64,000 bases of DNA, from contig NZ_BTPU01000004.1 of the NCBI RefSeq assembly GCF_036985595.1, positions 26,613-90,612 on the forward strand. The letters are read 5' to 3'. The notes under the pieces are model-generated. The model had not been told where the DNA came from. It saw only the letters and a program-made list of their open reading frames with translations, and did not search any database. Below, piece by piece: positions 55,719 to 63,759 of this stretch; position 1 is the stretch's first letter, and each line of letters starts with the position of its first letter. This DNA comes from Vallitalea maricola. GTDB taxonomy: Bacteria; Bacillota; Clostridia; Lachnospirales; Vallitaleaceae. Both the position numbers and the translations under genes were made by a program.

Positions 55719-56850
55719 AAGTAAGAATATTATTTCTGTTATTGATCAAAATAGGGCAGTATTATTACTTATTTTATTAACTTGTTTCTCAGCAATATTT
55801 GCTCCTAATTTTGCCAATAGAATGAATTTATCCACTATATTAATTTCTGGATGTATGCTAGCCATCATCTCTGTTGGATTTACATTAGTATTCATTCTGG
55901 CACAGATAGATCTATCCATTGGTGCAACAGCTCAATTCTGCGGTATGTTGTGTGTTGGACTACAACCTGAATTAGGTTGGACTATGAGTTTGATCATTGC
56001 TGTTTTGGCTGGTGCCTTAATCGGATTATTCAATGGAATAGTAGTGGTAAAGTTCAAGATACACTCTTTCATAGCAACCATAGGTACTATGACAATAATT
56101 AGAGGAGTACTCCATCTATATAGCGATGGAGGAACAAAAAGCATTGACAATTATTCATTAGGTGAATTCTTAGAAACAGGACAATTCCCCATATGGTTCA
56201 TTATCATAGTTATCGGGGCTATAATCCTATTTGTTGTTTTAAGCAGACCTGATGTGAAAACAATAAAAGGAATAACTACCATAGTAGTTCCAGCAGTATT
56301 TATTATCTTATGGTTAACTACAAAATTATTCTCACCAATAGTAATCATAACTTTCATCATTATTTCAATAGGGATTTTTTTGGTTGACCATACTAGATTT
56401 GGAAAAGGATTCTATGTAGTGGGTGGTAATCCTGAAACTGCTTGGTTAGCTGGAATAAACAAGGATATGTACATAATACTAGGTTTTGTGATATGTGGTA
56501 TTACTGCCTCTTTGGCTGGTTCAATATTCGCAATGAGATTAAGCTCAATGACTGCTAGATTCATATTTGCTCAAAAAGCTCTCATGACATCTCTTGCAGC
56601 AGTAATAATCGGAGGTACACAATTAACTGGAGGTAAAGGAAATATACTGAAAAGTTATTTTGGCGTACTGATGTTTCAAGTGCTATTCAACATGATAGGC
56701 TGTTTTGGTCTTGGCTTTGAGATTCAGATATTCATTAATGGGCTAATTCTTGCAGTAGTGGTTTTCTATGAAGCTTATACAAACTATAGACATGAATTGT
56801 TAAAAGGACAGAGGCCAGAATTATTGAAGGAAGCACAGAGTATACGGTAG
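55711..56850 (+). CDS. Sugar ABC transporter permease B
   Basis: A 379-residue RbsC-like permease with FILAQIDLSIGATAQFCGM, VVKFKIHSFIATIGTMTIIRG and the SLAAVIIGGTQLTGGKGN loop. It is longer than usual because of an extra pair of helices around residues 165-225. It pairs with permease A and precedes the second binding protein. Its start overlaps the end of permease A, with AAAGGTGGG as the ribosome site. Confidence 0.93.
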   Translation: MHKSKNIISVIDQNRAVLLLILLTCFSAIFAPNFANRMNLSTILISGCMLAIISVGFTLVFILAQIDLSIGATAQFCGMLCVGLQPELGWTMSLIIAVLAGALIGLFNGIVVVKFKIHSFIATIGTMTIIRGVLHLYSDGGTKSIDNYSLGEFLETGQFPIWFIIIVIGAIILFVVLSRPDVKTIKGITTIVVPAVFIILWLTTKLFSPIVIITFIIISIGIFLVDHTRFGKGFYVVGGNPETAWLAGINKDMYIILGFVICGITASLAGSIFAMRLSSMTARFIFAQKALMTSLAAVIIGGTQLTGGKGNILKSYFGVLMFQVLFNMIGCFGLGFEIQIFINGLILAVVVFYEAYTNYRHELLKGQRPELLKEAQSIR

Positions 56851-56892
56851 TAGGTAATAAAATAAAATTATAAATACTAGGAGGGTTACATT

Positions 56893-58110
56893 ATGTTTAA
56901 AAAGTGTTTTAGTGTTATTTTAGTTATGAGTTTACTAGTTACTTTGTTTGTAGGGTGTGGTTCTAAGGAAAAGGTAGAGAAGTCGGATAGTGATAAGGCT
57001 TCCGTCAGTGACAGTACTAATGAAAAATCCAACTTGGAAAAATCTAAAGAAATTGATGTGTTCTCCATAATAGGTAGTGATGGTCAACCATTGATTCTTC
57101 CAACTGAGAAAAAAGAAGTACCAGATCGGCCAGAAGACCCAAAAGCTTTGGCTGAAGAAGATGCAGGACATTGGTGGGATATTGAATATGCTGGTTGGAC
57201 TACAAAAAAAGAGAATTTACCAAAGTCACCAGCAGACGGTGCTGTAGGTAAAAAAGTAGTACTTCTAAAGGCAGGAGACCATCCATACTGGACAGCGTAT
57301 GTTAATGGTTTTACTCAAATAGCAGAAGCTTATGATATTGAAGTAAAGATACTGAATGGTAACTGGAACATGGATTTACAATCTCAACAAGTAGACCAAG
57401 CCATTAATGAAAAACCTGATGCTGTTATATTTGCACCTGTTGACGCTACAGCTTGTGCACCACTCATGAGAAAAATCAATCAAGCAGGTATACCAATAAT
57501 TGCTTCAAATACAATACCAGCAGAAGCAGCCATGAAATATTGCACAGCATGGACTGGACCAGACGATTGGGGACAATTTAGAATGTTGGCTAGATATTTT
57601 GCTGATGAAATGGGTAAAGAAGGGGGATATGCCATAGTAAGACATATGCCTGGTTCATCACCATATTTCGCTAGAACATTTGCACCTATAACTGAGTTAG
57701 TTGACTATGCTCCAGATATGAAATTACTAGCTATGGATACTGCTAACTTGGAAGCAGAAGCAACAATGCAGCTTGTCTCTGATTGGATTACTAAATATGG
57801 AGATGAATTAAAAGGATTGATTCTTGCAGGTGATGGTTTCAGTATGACTGGTACTGAAGAAGCTCTAAAAAATGCAGGAAGAGAAGATATCGTAGTAGTT
57901 GCAGCAGGAAACAGTAAAACTGGTATGGATGCAGTTAAAAATGAAGTATGTTCAGGTATTACATATCAATCAGCTGAGGGAGATGGAGCTATAGCATTAT
58001 TTACAGCAGTTAGATATTTCAATGGAGAAGAGATGGATCCAGTTGCTTATCTACCAAGACATATTATTACAGCAGATGATGTAGACAATTACATGCCAGC
58101 TCAATGGTAA
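56893..58110 (+). CDS. Extended sugar-binding lipoprotein 2
   Basis: A 405-residue receptor with signal peptide and lipobox LFVGC, then an acidic linker and the same extended N-terminal module as the protein at 50879 (SDGQPLILPTEKKEVPDRP, HWWDIEYAGW). The binding domain has HPYWTAYVNGFTQIAEAYDI, AWTGPDDWGQFRMLA and the ending NYMPAQW. The two paralogues bracket the transporter genes. They may bind different but related ligands for one shared permease. CTAGGAGGG precedes the ATG. Confidence 0.9.
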   Translation: MFKKCFSVILVMSLLVTLFVGCGSKEKVEKSDSDKASVSDSTNEKSNLEKSKEIDVFSIIGSDGQPLILPTEKKEVPDRPEDPKALAEEDAGHWWDIEYAGWTTKKENLPKSPADGAVGKKVVLLKAGDHPYWTAYVNGFTQIAEAYDIEVKILNGNWNMDLQSQQVDQAINEKPDAVIFAPVDATACAPLMRKINQAGIPIIASNTIPAEAAMKYCTAWTGPDDWGQFRMLARYFADEMGKEGGYAIVRHMPGSSPYFARTFAPITELVDYAPDMKLLAMDTANLEAEATMQLVSDWITKYGDELKGLILAGDGFSMTGTEEALKNAGREDIVVVAAGNSKTGMDAVKNEVCSGITYQSAEGDGAIALFTAVRYFNGEEMDPVAYLPRHIITADDVDNYMPAQW

Positions 58111-58123
58111 AATAATAGAAATA

Positions 58124-58167
58124 GGTAGGGGCTGTCTTACTATTCTAAAGTGAGATAGCCTCATACC
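58124..58167 (+). terminator. Hairpin of the GCTGTCTCATAATA family
   Basis: GGTAGGGGCTGTCTTAC (58124-58140) pairs imperfectly with GTGAGATAGCCTCATACC (58150-58167). No T-run follows, so it probably lowers rather than stops transcription into the downstream URO-D-like gene. Confidence 0.5.
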
Positions 58168-58194
58168 TTAGTTGAATGAGGAGGATATGAGATT

Positions 58195-59385
58195 ATGGAG
58201 AAAAATGATGTTGTTCTTAAGAAGTTGAATAGAATCAAAAATGCTGCAAAGTTCAGTGATAAGTGCGATAAAATACCAGTTGGAGAATTTTTCTGGACAG
58301 GATTCAAAAATAAATGTATTAATAAATGGGGTAAAGATTTTGATCCATACCTATTTTTTGATTTAGATTATATACCTATAACTCCAAATATGGACCCTCA
58401 TATAAAATCATTTGAGGTAGTTCAGCAAAATGGTGAGGACATATATATTAGAACGGGGTTTGAAGCTATTATTCATAGATCAGGAGATATTGTAATGCCT
58501 CATTATGATAGCTTTTCCATAAAAGAACCAGAAGAAATGGCAGAGTTTACTTTTGATGATCCTACTGACAAAAGAAGATTTCATAATGCCTCTGATGACC
58601 AGATTAATGGTGTTGGAGATGTTTTATTAAGAGATATACCTGCTTGGTCTGAACGTGTAGATGCTTATGTGGATAAATTACCTGTATTTGGTTCTGTTTG
58701 TGAAGGGTATGAATATGTTTGGAGAATCGTCGGAACAGAAAATTCATTGATGTGGATGTTAGCTGAGCCAGAATTATTTGGAGATTTTATGAAGCGAGTA
58801 GGAGAATTCTTAGTTGAGTTCACAAAAGCTCAGATAGAAGAAGGTAATGGAAGACTTTCTGGAATGATAATATGGGGAGATGTTGCCTATCGTAATGGTA
58901 TGTTGTTCAGCCCAGAAGCATGGAGAAAATATTTTAAACCTATAACTATGCAGCTTATTGATATATGTCATGCTAATGATCTAACTGTTATTTATCATGG
59001 ATGTGGTAATGCTTCTATCATCTATGAGGATATGATTGAATTAGGATTGGATTTTTATAATCCTCTTGAAGCTAAGGCTGATCTTGATGTGGTTGAATTA
59101 GAAAAAGAATACAGGGCCAAGTTAGGTTTTTGTGGAAATATTGACATGAGAGTCTTAGAGAGAAATAACCTTGATGAGATTAAACGTGAAGTTCTATATA
59201 AGATGCAGGCTTCCAATACAGGTGGATGGATTTTTCAATCAGACCATTCAATCAGTAATGATGTTGAACCAGAGAGTTACCATTATGCACTGAAAGTAGT
59301 TAGAGAATATGGAGAATATCCTCTAGATTTAGATAAGATAAGTGCTGAAATAAAGAGGTTGGATGAAAAGCTTAACAGTAATTAG
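58195..59385 (+). CDS. URO-D-superfamily protein with complete zinc-ligand set
   Basis: A 396-residue MtaA/URO-D-like TIM barrel. It has HGCG (His268, Cys270) in LTVIYHGCGNAS and a later Cys313 in GFCGNID, which together match the H-x-C...C zinc site of methylcobamide:CoM methyltransferases. A FSPEAWRKYFKPI segment is shared with the protein at 52097. GAGGAGG precedes the ATG. It is grouped with rhamnose mutarotase and a further URO-D-like gene. Substrate unknown. Confidence 0.85.
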   Translation: MEKNDVVLKKLNRIKNAAKFSDKCDKIPVGEFFWTGFKNKCINKWGKDFDPYLFFDLDYIPITPNMDPHIKSFEVVQQNGEDIYIRTGFEAIIHRSGDIVMPHYDSFSIKEPEEMAEFTFDDPTDKRRFHNASDDQINGVGDVLLRDIPAWSERVDAYVDKLPVFGSVCEGYEYVWRIVGTENSLMWMLAEPELFGDFMKRVGEFLVEFTKAQIEEGNGRLSGMIIWGDVAYRNGMLFSPEAWRKYFKPITMQLIDICHANDLTVIYHGCGNASIIYEDMIELGLDFYNPLEAKADLDVVELEKEYRAKLGFCGNIDMRVLERNNLDEIKREVLYKMQASNTGGWIFQSDHSISNDVEPESYHYALKVVREYGEYPLDLDKISAEIKRLDEKLNSN

Positions 59386-59399
59386 GAAAGGTTGATACT

Positions 59400-59723
59400 A
59401 TGAAAAGGTATGGTTCAGTAATAAAAGTAAGATCAGAAAAATTGGATGAGTATAAAAAGCTACATAGAAATGTATGGCCAGCTGTATTGAAGATAATAAA
59501 AGAATGTAATATAGATAATTATTCCATTTATTATAAAGACGGGTACTTGTTCAGCTATTATGAGTATACTGGAGATAACTATGAAGAGGATATAGCTAAG
59601 ATGGAAGCGGATTCTGTTACACAGAAATGGTGGGAACTGTGTAAACCATGCCAAGAACCTTTGGAAACAAGAGAAAAAGGAGAATGGTGGGCTGATATGG
59701 AAGAAGTATTCCATCAAGATTAA
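59400..59723 (+). CDS. rhaM: L-rhamnose mutarotase family protein
   Basis: A 107-residue protein of the RhaM/RhaU (DUF718) family, which interconverts alpha and beta L-rhamnose and helps entry into catabolism. Recognised by EKLDEYKKLHRNVWPAVLKIIKECNIDNYSIYYKDGYLFSYYEY with the conserved His (residue 22) and WP, and KWWELCKPCQEPL near the end. It lies 14 bases after the URO-D-like gene. It is the only gene in the locus with a defined sugar link and suggests a 6-deoxyhexose or similar substrate. Confidence 0.9.
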   Translation: MKRYGSVIKVRSEKLDEYKKLHRNVWPAVLKIIKECNIDNYSIYYKDGYLFSYYEYTGDNYEEDIAKMEADSVTQKWWELCKPCQEPLETREKGEWWADMEEVFHQD

Positions 59724-59741
59724 TATTAAGGAGGTGACAGA

Positions 59742-60989
59742 ATGACTTCTAGAGAGAGAATATTAGCAGCAATAAACCATAAACAACCAGATAAAGTACC
59801 AGTAGATCTAGGAGCTACACCTAGCTCTAATATTTCTGCGATAGCATATAATAATTTGAAGAAGAAATTAGATATAAAAAAAGGTCATACAAGAGTATAT
59901 GATGTTGTACAACAAGTAGTTATTCCGGAAGATGATATTATTGATAGATTTTCTGTAGATGTTGTTGACTTAGGCAGAGTCTACAATGAGAAAGATGAAG
60001 ATTGGTATGATTATACACTAGCTGATGGTTCAACAGCACAATATCCTAAGTGGTTTCAACCTAAGAAAGAGGTTAATGGCAGTTATACAGCATACCACTC
60101 AGATGGTACACTAATTGCAAAGATGCCTCAGGGAGCAACTTTTTTTGACCAAACCATCTTTCCATATATTGATGGATATCCAGATAATTATAAAGATATA
60201 GATAAAGCTATGGATAAGGTTCTATGGTCATATCTAGTTCATAGTCCTTGGGATCATGCTGGTGAGCCTGATTTTTGGGAGAATCTAAGAAAAAAAGCAA
60301 TAGATTTAAGAAATTCTACTGACAAAGCCATAATGATAGTATGTGGTTGTAATCTACTGGAATGGGGTACTTTTCTTAGACGTATTGATAATTTCCTCAT
60401 GGATTGTTATATAGACCAAGTGAATGTTGAAAAATTATTGGATAAGCTAATGGAAATACATCTTAATACACTAGAAAAAGTATGTGAGTCTGTTGGAGAT
60501 ATAGTAGATATATTGCGTTTTGGAGATGACTTAGGAATGGATAGTGGACCATTGATAGGACCAGATGTCTACAGGAAACTGTTCAAACCTAGACACACCA
60601 TGTTGTGCGAGTATGTACATAAACATAGTAATATGAAAACATTTTTGCATTCATGCGGTTCCATATCTTCACTTTTTCCAGATTTGATTGAAGCTGGATA
60701 TGATGTGATTAATCCAGTACAAACAACTGCTAATGGAATGGATCCTGCTACCCTAAAGAAAGAATTTGGAAAAGATATTACTTTTTGGGGTGGTGGCTGT
60801 AACACAAGATGGATGCTTAATAGAGGAACACCAGAAGAAGTTAGAAAACATGTGCTTAGTAATCTGGAGATATTTTCACCAGATGGGGGTTTTGTATTCA
60901 ATCAAGAGCATAATATAATGCCAGATGTGCCACCTGAAAATATTATTGCTATGTTTAACGCGGTTAAGGAATTCAATGGAGATATTTAA
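59742..60989 (+). CDS. URO-D-superfamily protein with complete zinc-ligand set (second)
   Basis: A 415-residue MtaA/URO-D-like protein with HSCG (His303, Cys305) and Cys353 in FWGGGCNT, so the full H-x-C...C set is present. It has the superfamily opening TSRERILAAINHKQPDKVPVDLG, INPVQTTANGMDP and a C-terminal HNIMPDVPPENIIAMFNAV. AAGGAGGTG precedes the ATG. It ends the operon, followed by a perfect terminator. True URO-D proteins are shorter and lack these cysteines, so porphyrin decarboxylation is unlikely. Confidence 0.86.
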   Translation: MTSRERILAAINHKQPDKVPVDLGATPSSNISAIAYNNLKKKLDIKKGHTRVYDVVQQVVIPEDDIIDRFSVDVVDLGRVYNEKDEDWYDYTLADGSTAQYPKWFQPKKEVNGSYTAYHSDGTLIAKMPQGATFFDQTIFPYIDGYPDNYKDIDKAMDKVLWSYLVHSPWDHAGEPDFWENLRKKAIDLRNSTDKAIMIVCGCNLLEWGTFLRRIDNFLMDCYIDQVNVEKLLDKLMEIHLNTLEKVCESVGDIVDILRFGDDLGMDSGPLIGPDVYRKLFKPRHTMLCEYVHKHSNMKTFLHSCGSISSLFPDLIEAGYDVINPVQTTANGMDPATLKKEFGKDITFWGGGCNTRWMLNRGTPEEVRKHVLSNLEIFSPDGGFVFNQEHNIMPDVPPENIIAMFNAVKEFNGDI

Positions 60990-61006
60990 GTTAATATAAT
61001 ATTAAG

Positions 61007-61051
61007 AGCTGTTTCATATTATCAAAAATATAATATGAAACAGCTTTTTTT
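61007..61051 (+). terminator. Perfect terminator of the GCTGTCTCATAATA family
   Basis: AGCTGTTTCATATTAT (61007-61022) pairs perfectly over 16 bases with ATAATATGAAACAGCT (61030-61045), followed by TTTTTT. It closes the sugar/URO-D operon. Confidence 0.92.
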
Positions 61052-61132
61052 ATAATAGGTAAATGATTTATTATAATATATGATAGAATTTAGATGATAA
61101 ACAATTATTTTTTTAAATAATGTCACGTTTAC

Positions 61133-61160
61133 TTGATAGAATTCGTTATATAAGTATAGT
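61133..61160 (+). promoter_or_regulatory. Promoter of the sigma factor gene
   Basis: TTGATA at 61133-61138 and TATAGT at 61155-61160 with a 16-base spacer, about 33 bases before the start codon. It looks like a housekeeping promoter. A separate self-recognised promoter cannot be judged. Confidence 0.5.
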
Positions 61161-61192
61161 AAAAATTTAATGATAAAATTGGAGGTGTAATC

Positions 61193-61717
61193 TTGAAGAC
61201 AGAGTCTATTGAAATAATTATAGATAAATATCAATTTCCAATATATAAATATTGTTATCAAATGGTTAGAAATAAAGAAACAGCAGAAGATCTGACCCAA
61301 GAAATATTTATAAAATATTATCAGTTGTGCACTAGAAAATATTATAATACAAATTATTTATATTCTATTGCACATAGTAAATGTATTGATTCTCTAAGAA
61401 AACAAAGACGAGAAATTTTATTTATCAAGAATTTATTACAAGATGATAATTATGAGATATCTACTGAAGACAAATATTTAAATAATCAATATAGCTATGA
61501 ATTGGAAAGTATATTAAAGAAACTGAGTAATTATGAAAGAAGTGTTCTTTTATTAAAGACAGTAAATGGATTATCTTTCAATGAAATTTCAATGATATTA
61601 AATAAAAAAGAAACTACAGTAAGGAAACAATTTCAAAGAGTTAAATACAAATTGGAAAAAGAATTAAATAAGAAGGGAGTGAATAAAATTGAAGGAAAAG
61701 TTTCATTCTATGGATGA
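61193..61717 (+). CDS. ECF-type RNA polymerase sigma factor
   Basis: A 174-residue sigma-70 family protein with region 2 (YKYCYQMVRNKETAEDLTQEIFIKYYQ) and region 4 (LSFNEISMILNKKETTVRKQFQRVKYKLEKEL) but no regions 1 or 3, as in ECF factors. It starts at a TTG behind GGAGGTG. It overlaps the following membrane protein gene by 29 bases, the usual arrangement for sigma and anti-sigma pairs. The signal and regulon are unknown. Confidence 0.92.
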   Translation: MKTESIEIIIDKYQFPIYKYCYQMVRNKETAEDLTQEIFIKYYQLCTRKYYNTNYLYSIAHSKCIDSLRKQRREILFIKNLLQDDNYEISTEDKYLNNQYSYELESILKKLSNYERSVLLLKTVNGLSFNEISMILNKKETTVRKQFQRVKYKLEKELNKKGVNKIEGKVSFYG

Positions 61718-62687
61718 TATTCTAGACAATCTAAATCAAGAAAATGTTCCATTTGAAAATCATAAATCTTACATACTAGAAGAGTTGAACAAAGATATAA
61801 ATAAAAAAACTTATAGAATTTCTAAAAAAATGGCAATAGCATGTACGGCAATTATATTATTCATATCTATAACTTCAGTAGCAATAGCAACAGAAGGATT
61901 TGGATTATTAAGAAAAAATGTTAAGGATAAAAATGGTAATATAATATTGGAATATGGTATTACTGATGAGAGAAAATATAAGGAAGATAAAGATGAATTT
62001 GAATCTAGGGTATATTCATATAAAATATTTAGTAAGTTTTACAATTCTATCGAACAACAAATTCCAGATGGTAAATTTGCATTAGTTATACCTGTTAAAA
62101 ATTATAATTCATATTTACCTCATAGTGCACGTTTTTTTGGAGGCAATAAAATATTCCATAGTCATGAAGATATGATTAAGAGTAATATAAAATTTCCTGA
62201 ACCACATTATATCCCTAAAGAATATTCATTTAGTAAAAGTAGAATGTATTTTTATCATGAAAATATGGGTGTGTGTTTTGACGAAAAATGTAATGAAGAT
62301 TTATTCAATAAATTATTTAATGAGGCTAAAGCAGAGGGGTTAGAGTATTATTATAAAGAATTGGATGTTTCTAAAGATATTAAAACTGAAAATCTAAAAG
62401 ATGTGTTTTTAATTTATAGGAAAAAGGAATCTGAAGAGCTAAAAAGTGAACAAATGAATTTTTCGGAATTAAGTATTACGATCTCTAATAATAAATTTTC
62501 AATAGAAAGGAATATTGATAATGTTGAAAAAAGAGAAATTAATGGTAGGGAATATTTGGTAGATGGCCTTGTTTATAATACTTATATTTATATAGATGAC
62601 CAATTATGGACTGTTGAGGTTTGCTCATCATTTGCATATAAAAATAGAGATGAAATTATCTCGAAGATAGTTGAAAACATTAAATGA
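61689..62687 (+). CDS. Probable anti-sigma factor, single-pass membrane protein
   Basis: A 332-residue protein with a short cytoplasmic part of about 50 residues, one membrane helix (about residues 50-68) and a large extracytoplasmic domain rich in Tyr and Lys with a DQLWTVEV segment near the end. There is no clear zinc-finger anti-sigma motif, so assignment rests on coupling to the sigma gene and topology. I list the TTG at 61689 with AAGGGAG upstream. The ATG at 61710 is an alternative. Confidence 0.75.
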   Translation: MKEKFHSMDDILDNLNQENVPFENHKSYILEELNKDINKKTYRISKKMAIACTAIILFISITSVAIATEGFGLLRKNVKDKNGNIILEYGITDERKYKEDKDEFESRVYSYKIFSKFYNSIEQQIPDGKFALVIPVKNYNSYLPHSARFFGGNKIFHSHEDMIKSNIKFPEPHYIPKEYSFSKSRMYFYHENMGVCFDEKCNEDLFNKLFNEAKAEGLEYYYKELDVSKDIKTENLKDVFLIYRKKESEELKSEQMNFSELSITISNNKFSIERNIDNVEKREINGREYLVDGLVYNTYIYIDDQLWTVEVCSSFAYKNRDEIISKIVENIK

Positions 62688-62696
62688 ATTGAAGTG

Positions 62697-62730
62697 GGCT
62701 GGGATATTAAGAATACTCCAGCCTTATTAT
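62697..62730. terminator. Bidirectional terminator between convergent genes
   Basis: GGCTGGGATATT (62697-62708) pairs with AATACTCCAGCC (62712-62723) apart from a two-base mismatch, followed by a T-rich stretch. It lies between the anti-sigma gene and the convergent dehydrogenase gene. Confidence 0.7.
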
Positions 62731-62738
62731 TTTAACTG

Positions 62739-63521
62739 TCATTTTTCTTTCAATAAACAATATTGAGCAATATTAATTGCTGCTTCTCTTGGTAAAATCC
62801 TGTTAAGCTGTCTTAAGATATTATTCTTGATGCCTACTACTTTGAATAATTTATTTTTCATCAAAGCATTATAACCGGCAGTCGCAACTCTTTTGGAAGA
62901 CAGCATTGATTGGAATATACGTGCTTTGCCTGAACCTTTCGCACAATCAGTAAAATTAGTATCAGTAGGACCAGGACATAGAGCGGTAACTCTTAATCCA
63001 TATGGTTTGAGTTCATTGTGAATTGCCTCTGTAAAGTGTAAAATATAAGCCTTAGAAGCGAAGTATACAGCCATGTAAGGACCACCTTGGAAGGCACTTG
63101 TTGACGAAATGTTCAATATTCTTCCATGTCTTCTCTTAGCCATATCTTTTGAAAATAGTTTTGTCATATGGGTAACGGCTCTTATATTAAGCTCGATTAG
63201 CTCTAATTCTTTATCAAGATTTGTCTCGATGAATGGACCATATGTTCCAAATCCAGCATTATTAACTAATATATCTACTTGGATTTCCCTGTCAGTTATT
63301 ATTTTATACACTTCATCAACGGCATTTTTTTTGGTCAGGTCTCTCTGAATTAGACAAACTGGAACTTTATAAGTTTTTTTTATAGTATTCCTAGCTTCAT
63401 AGAGTGCAAGGATATCAGTACCAACTAATATTAATGGGTAATTATTTTTTGCAAATATTTTAGCCAATTCTAATCCTATACCTTTATTTCCACCAGTTAT
63501 TAATACATAACCTTTTTTCAC
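62739..63521 (-). CDS. Short-chain dehydrogenase/reductase
   Basis: A 260-residue classical SDR. NAD(P)-binding TGGNKGIGLELAK at the N terminus, LVNNAGFGTYG, the catalytic Ser in ILNISSTSAFQGG and YxxxK as YFASK, then the CPGPTDTNF segment. The C-terminal region (KVVGIKNNILRQLNRILPREAAINIAQ) resembles the DltE/YqjQ-like group acting on lipid or sugar substrates, but the substrate is unknown. It stands alone on the minus strand, convergent with the anti-sigma gene. Confidence 0.9.
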   Translation of the reverse strand: MKKGYVLITGGNKGIGLELAKIFAKNNYPLILVGTDILALYEARNTIKKTYKVPVCLIQRDLTKKNAVDEVYKIITDREIQVDILVNNAGFGTYGPFIETNLDKELELIELNIRAVTHMTKLFSKDMAKRRHGRILNISSTSAFQGGPYMAVYFASKAYILHFTEAIHNELKPYGLRVTALCPGPTDTNFTDCAKGSGKARIFQSMLSSKRVATAGYNALMKNKLFKVVGIKNNILRQLNRILPREAAINIAQYCLLKEK

Positions 63522-63759
63522 ATTATCACCTTATTTCAAAATATAGATATAGTTTTTGTATTTATTTCTTATTTATACCAAGTACAATAATCAACTCATA
63601 TGGTAAATTATGTTTTTAGTATATGATAATAATAGTTATAATCTATACTATTTTTGTGGTATAATTTTTTATGATATGTTTAATTGAAGGCTTAAATGTT
63701 AAACTCATGAGTTATACGTAAAATTGATATAACAAAATTGAATAGGAGATTGAATTATT

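Noticed and set aside
52097..60989. URO-D-like genes as heme biosynthesis (hemE)
   Set aside because: No other heme genes are near, the proteins are of unusual length, and the H-x-C...C sites point to the methyltransferase branch of the superfamily.
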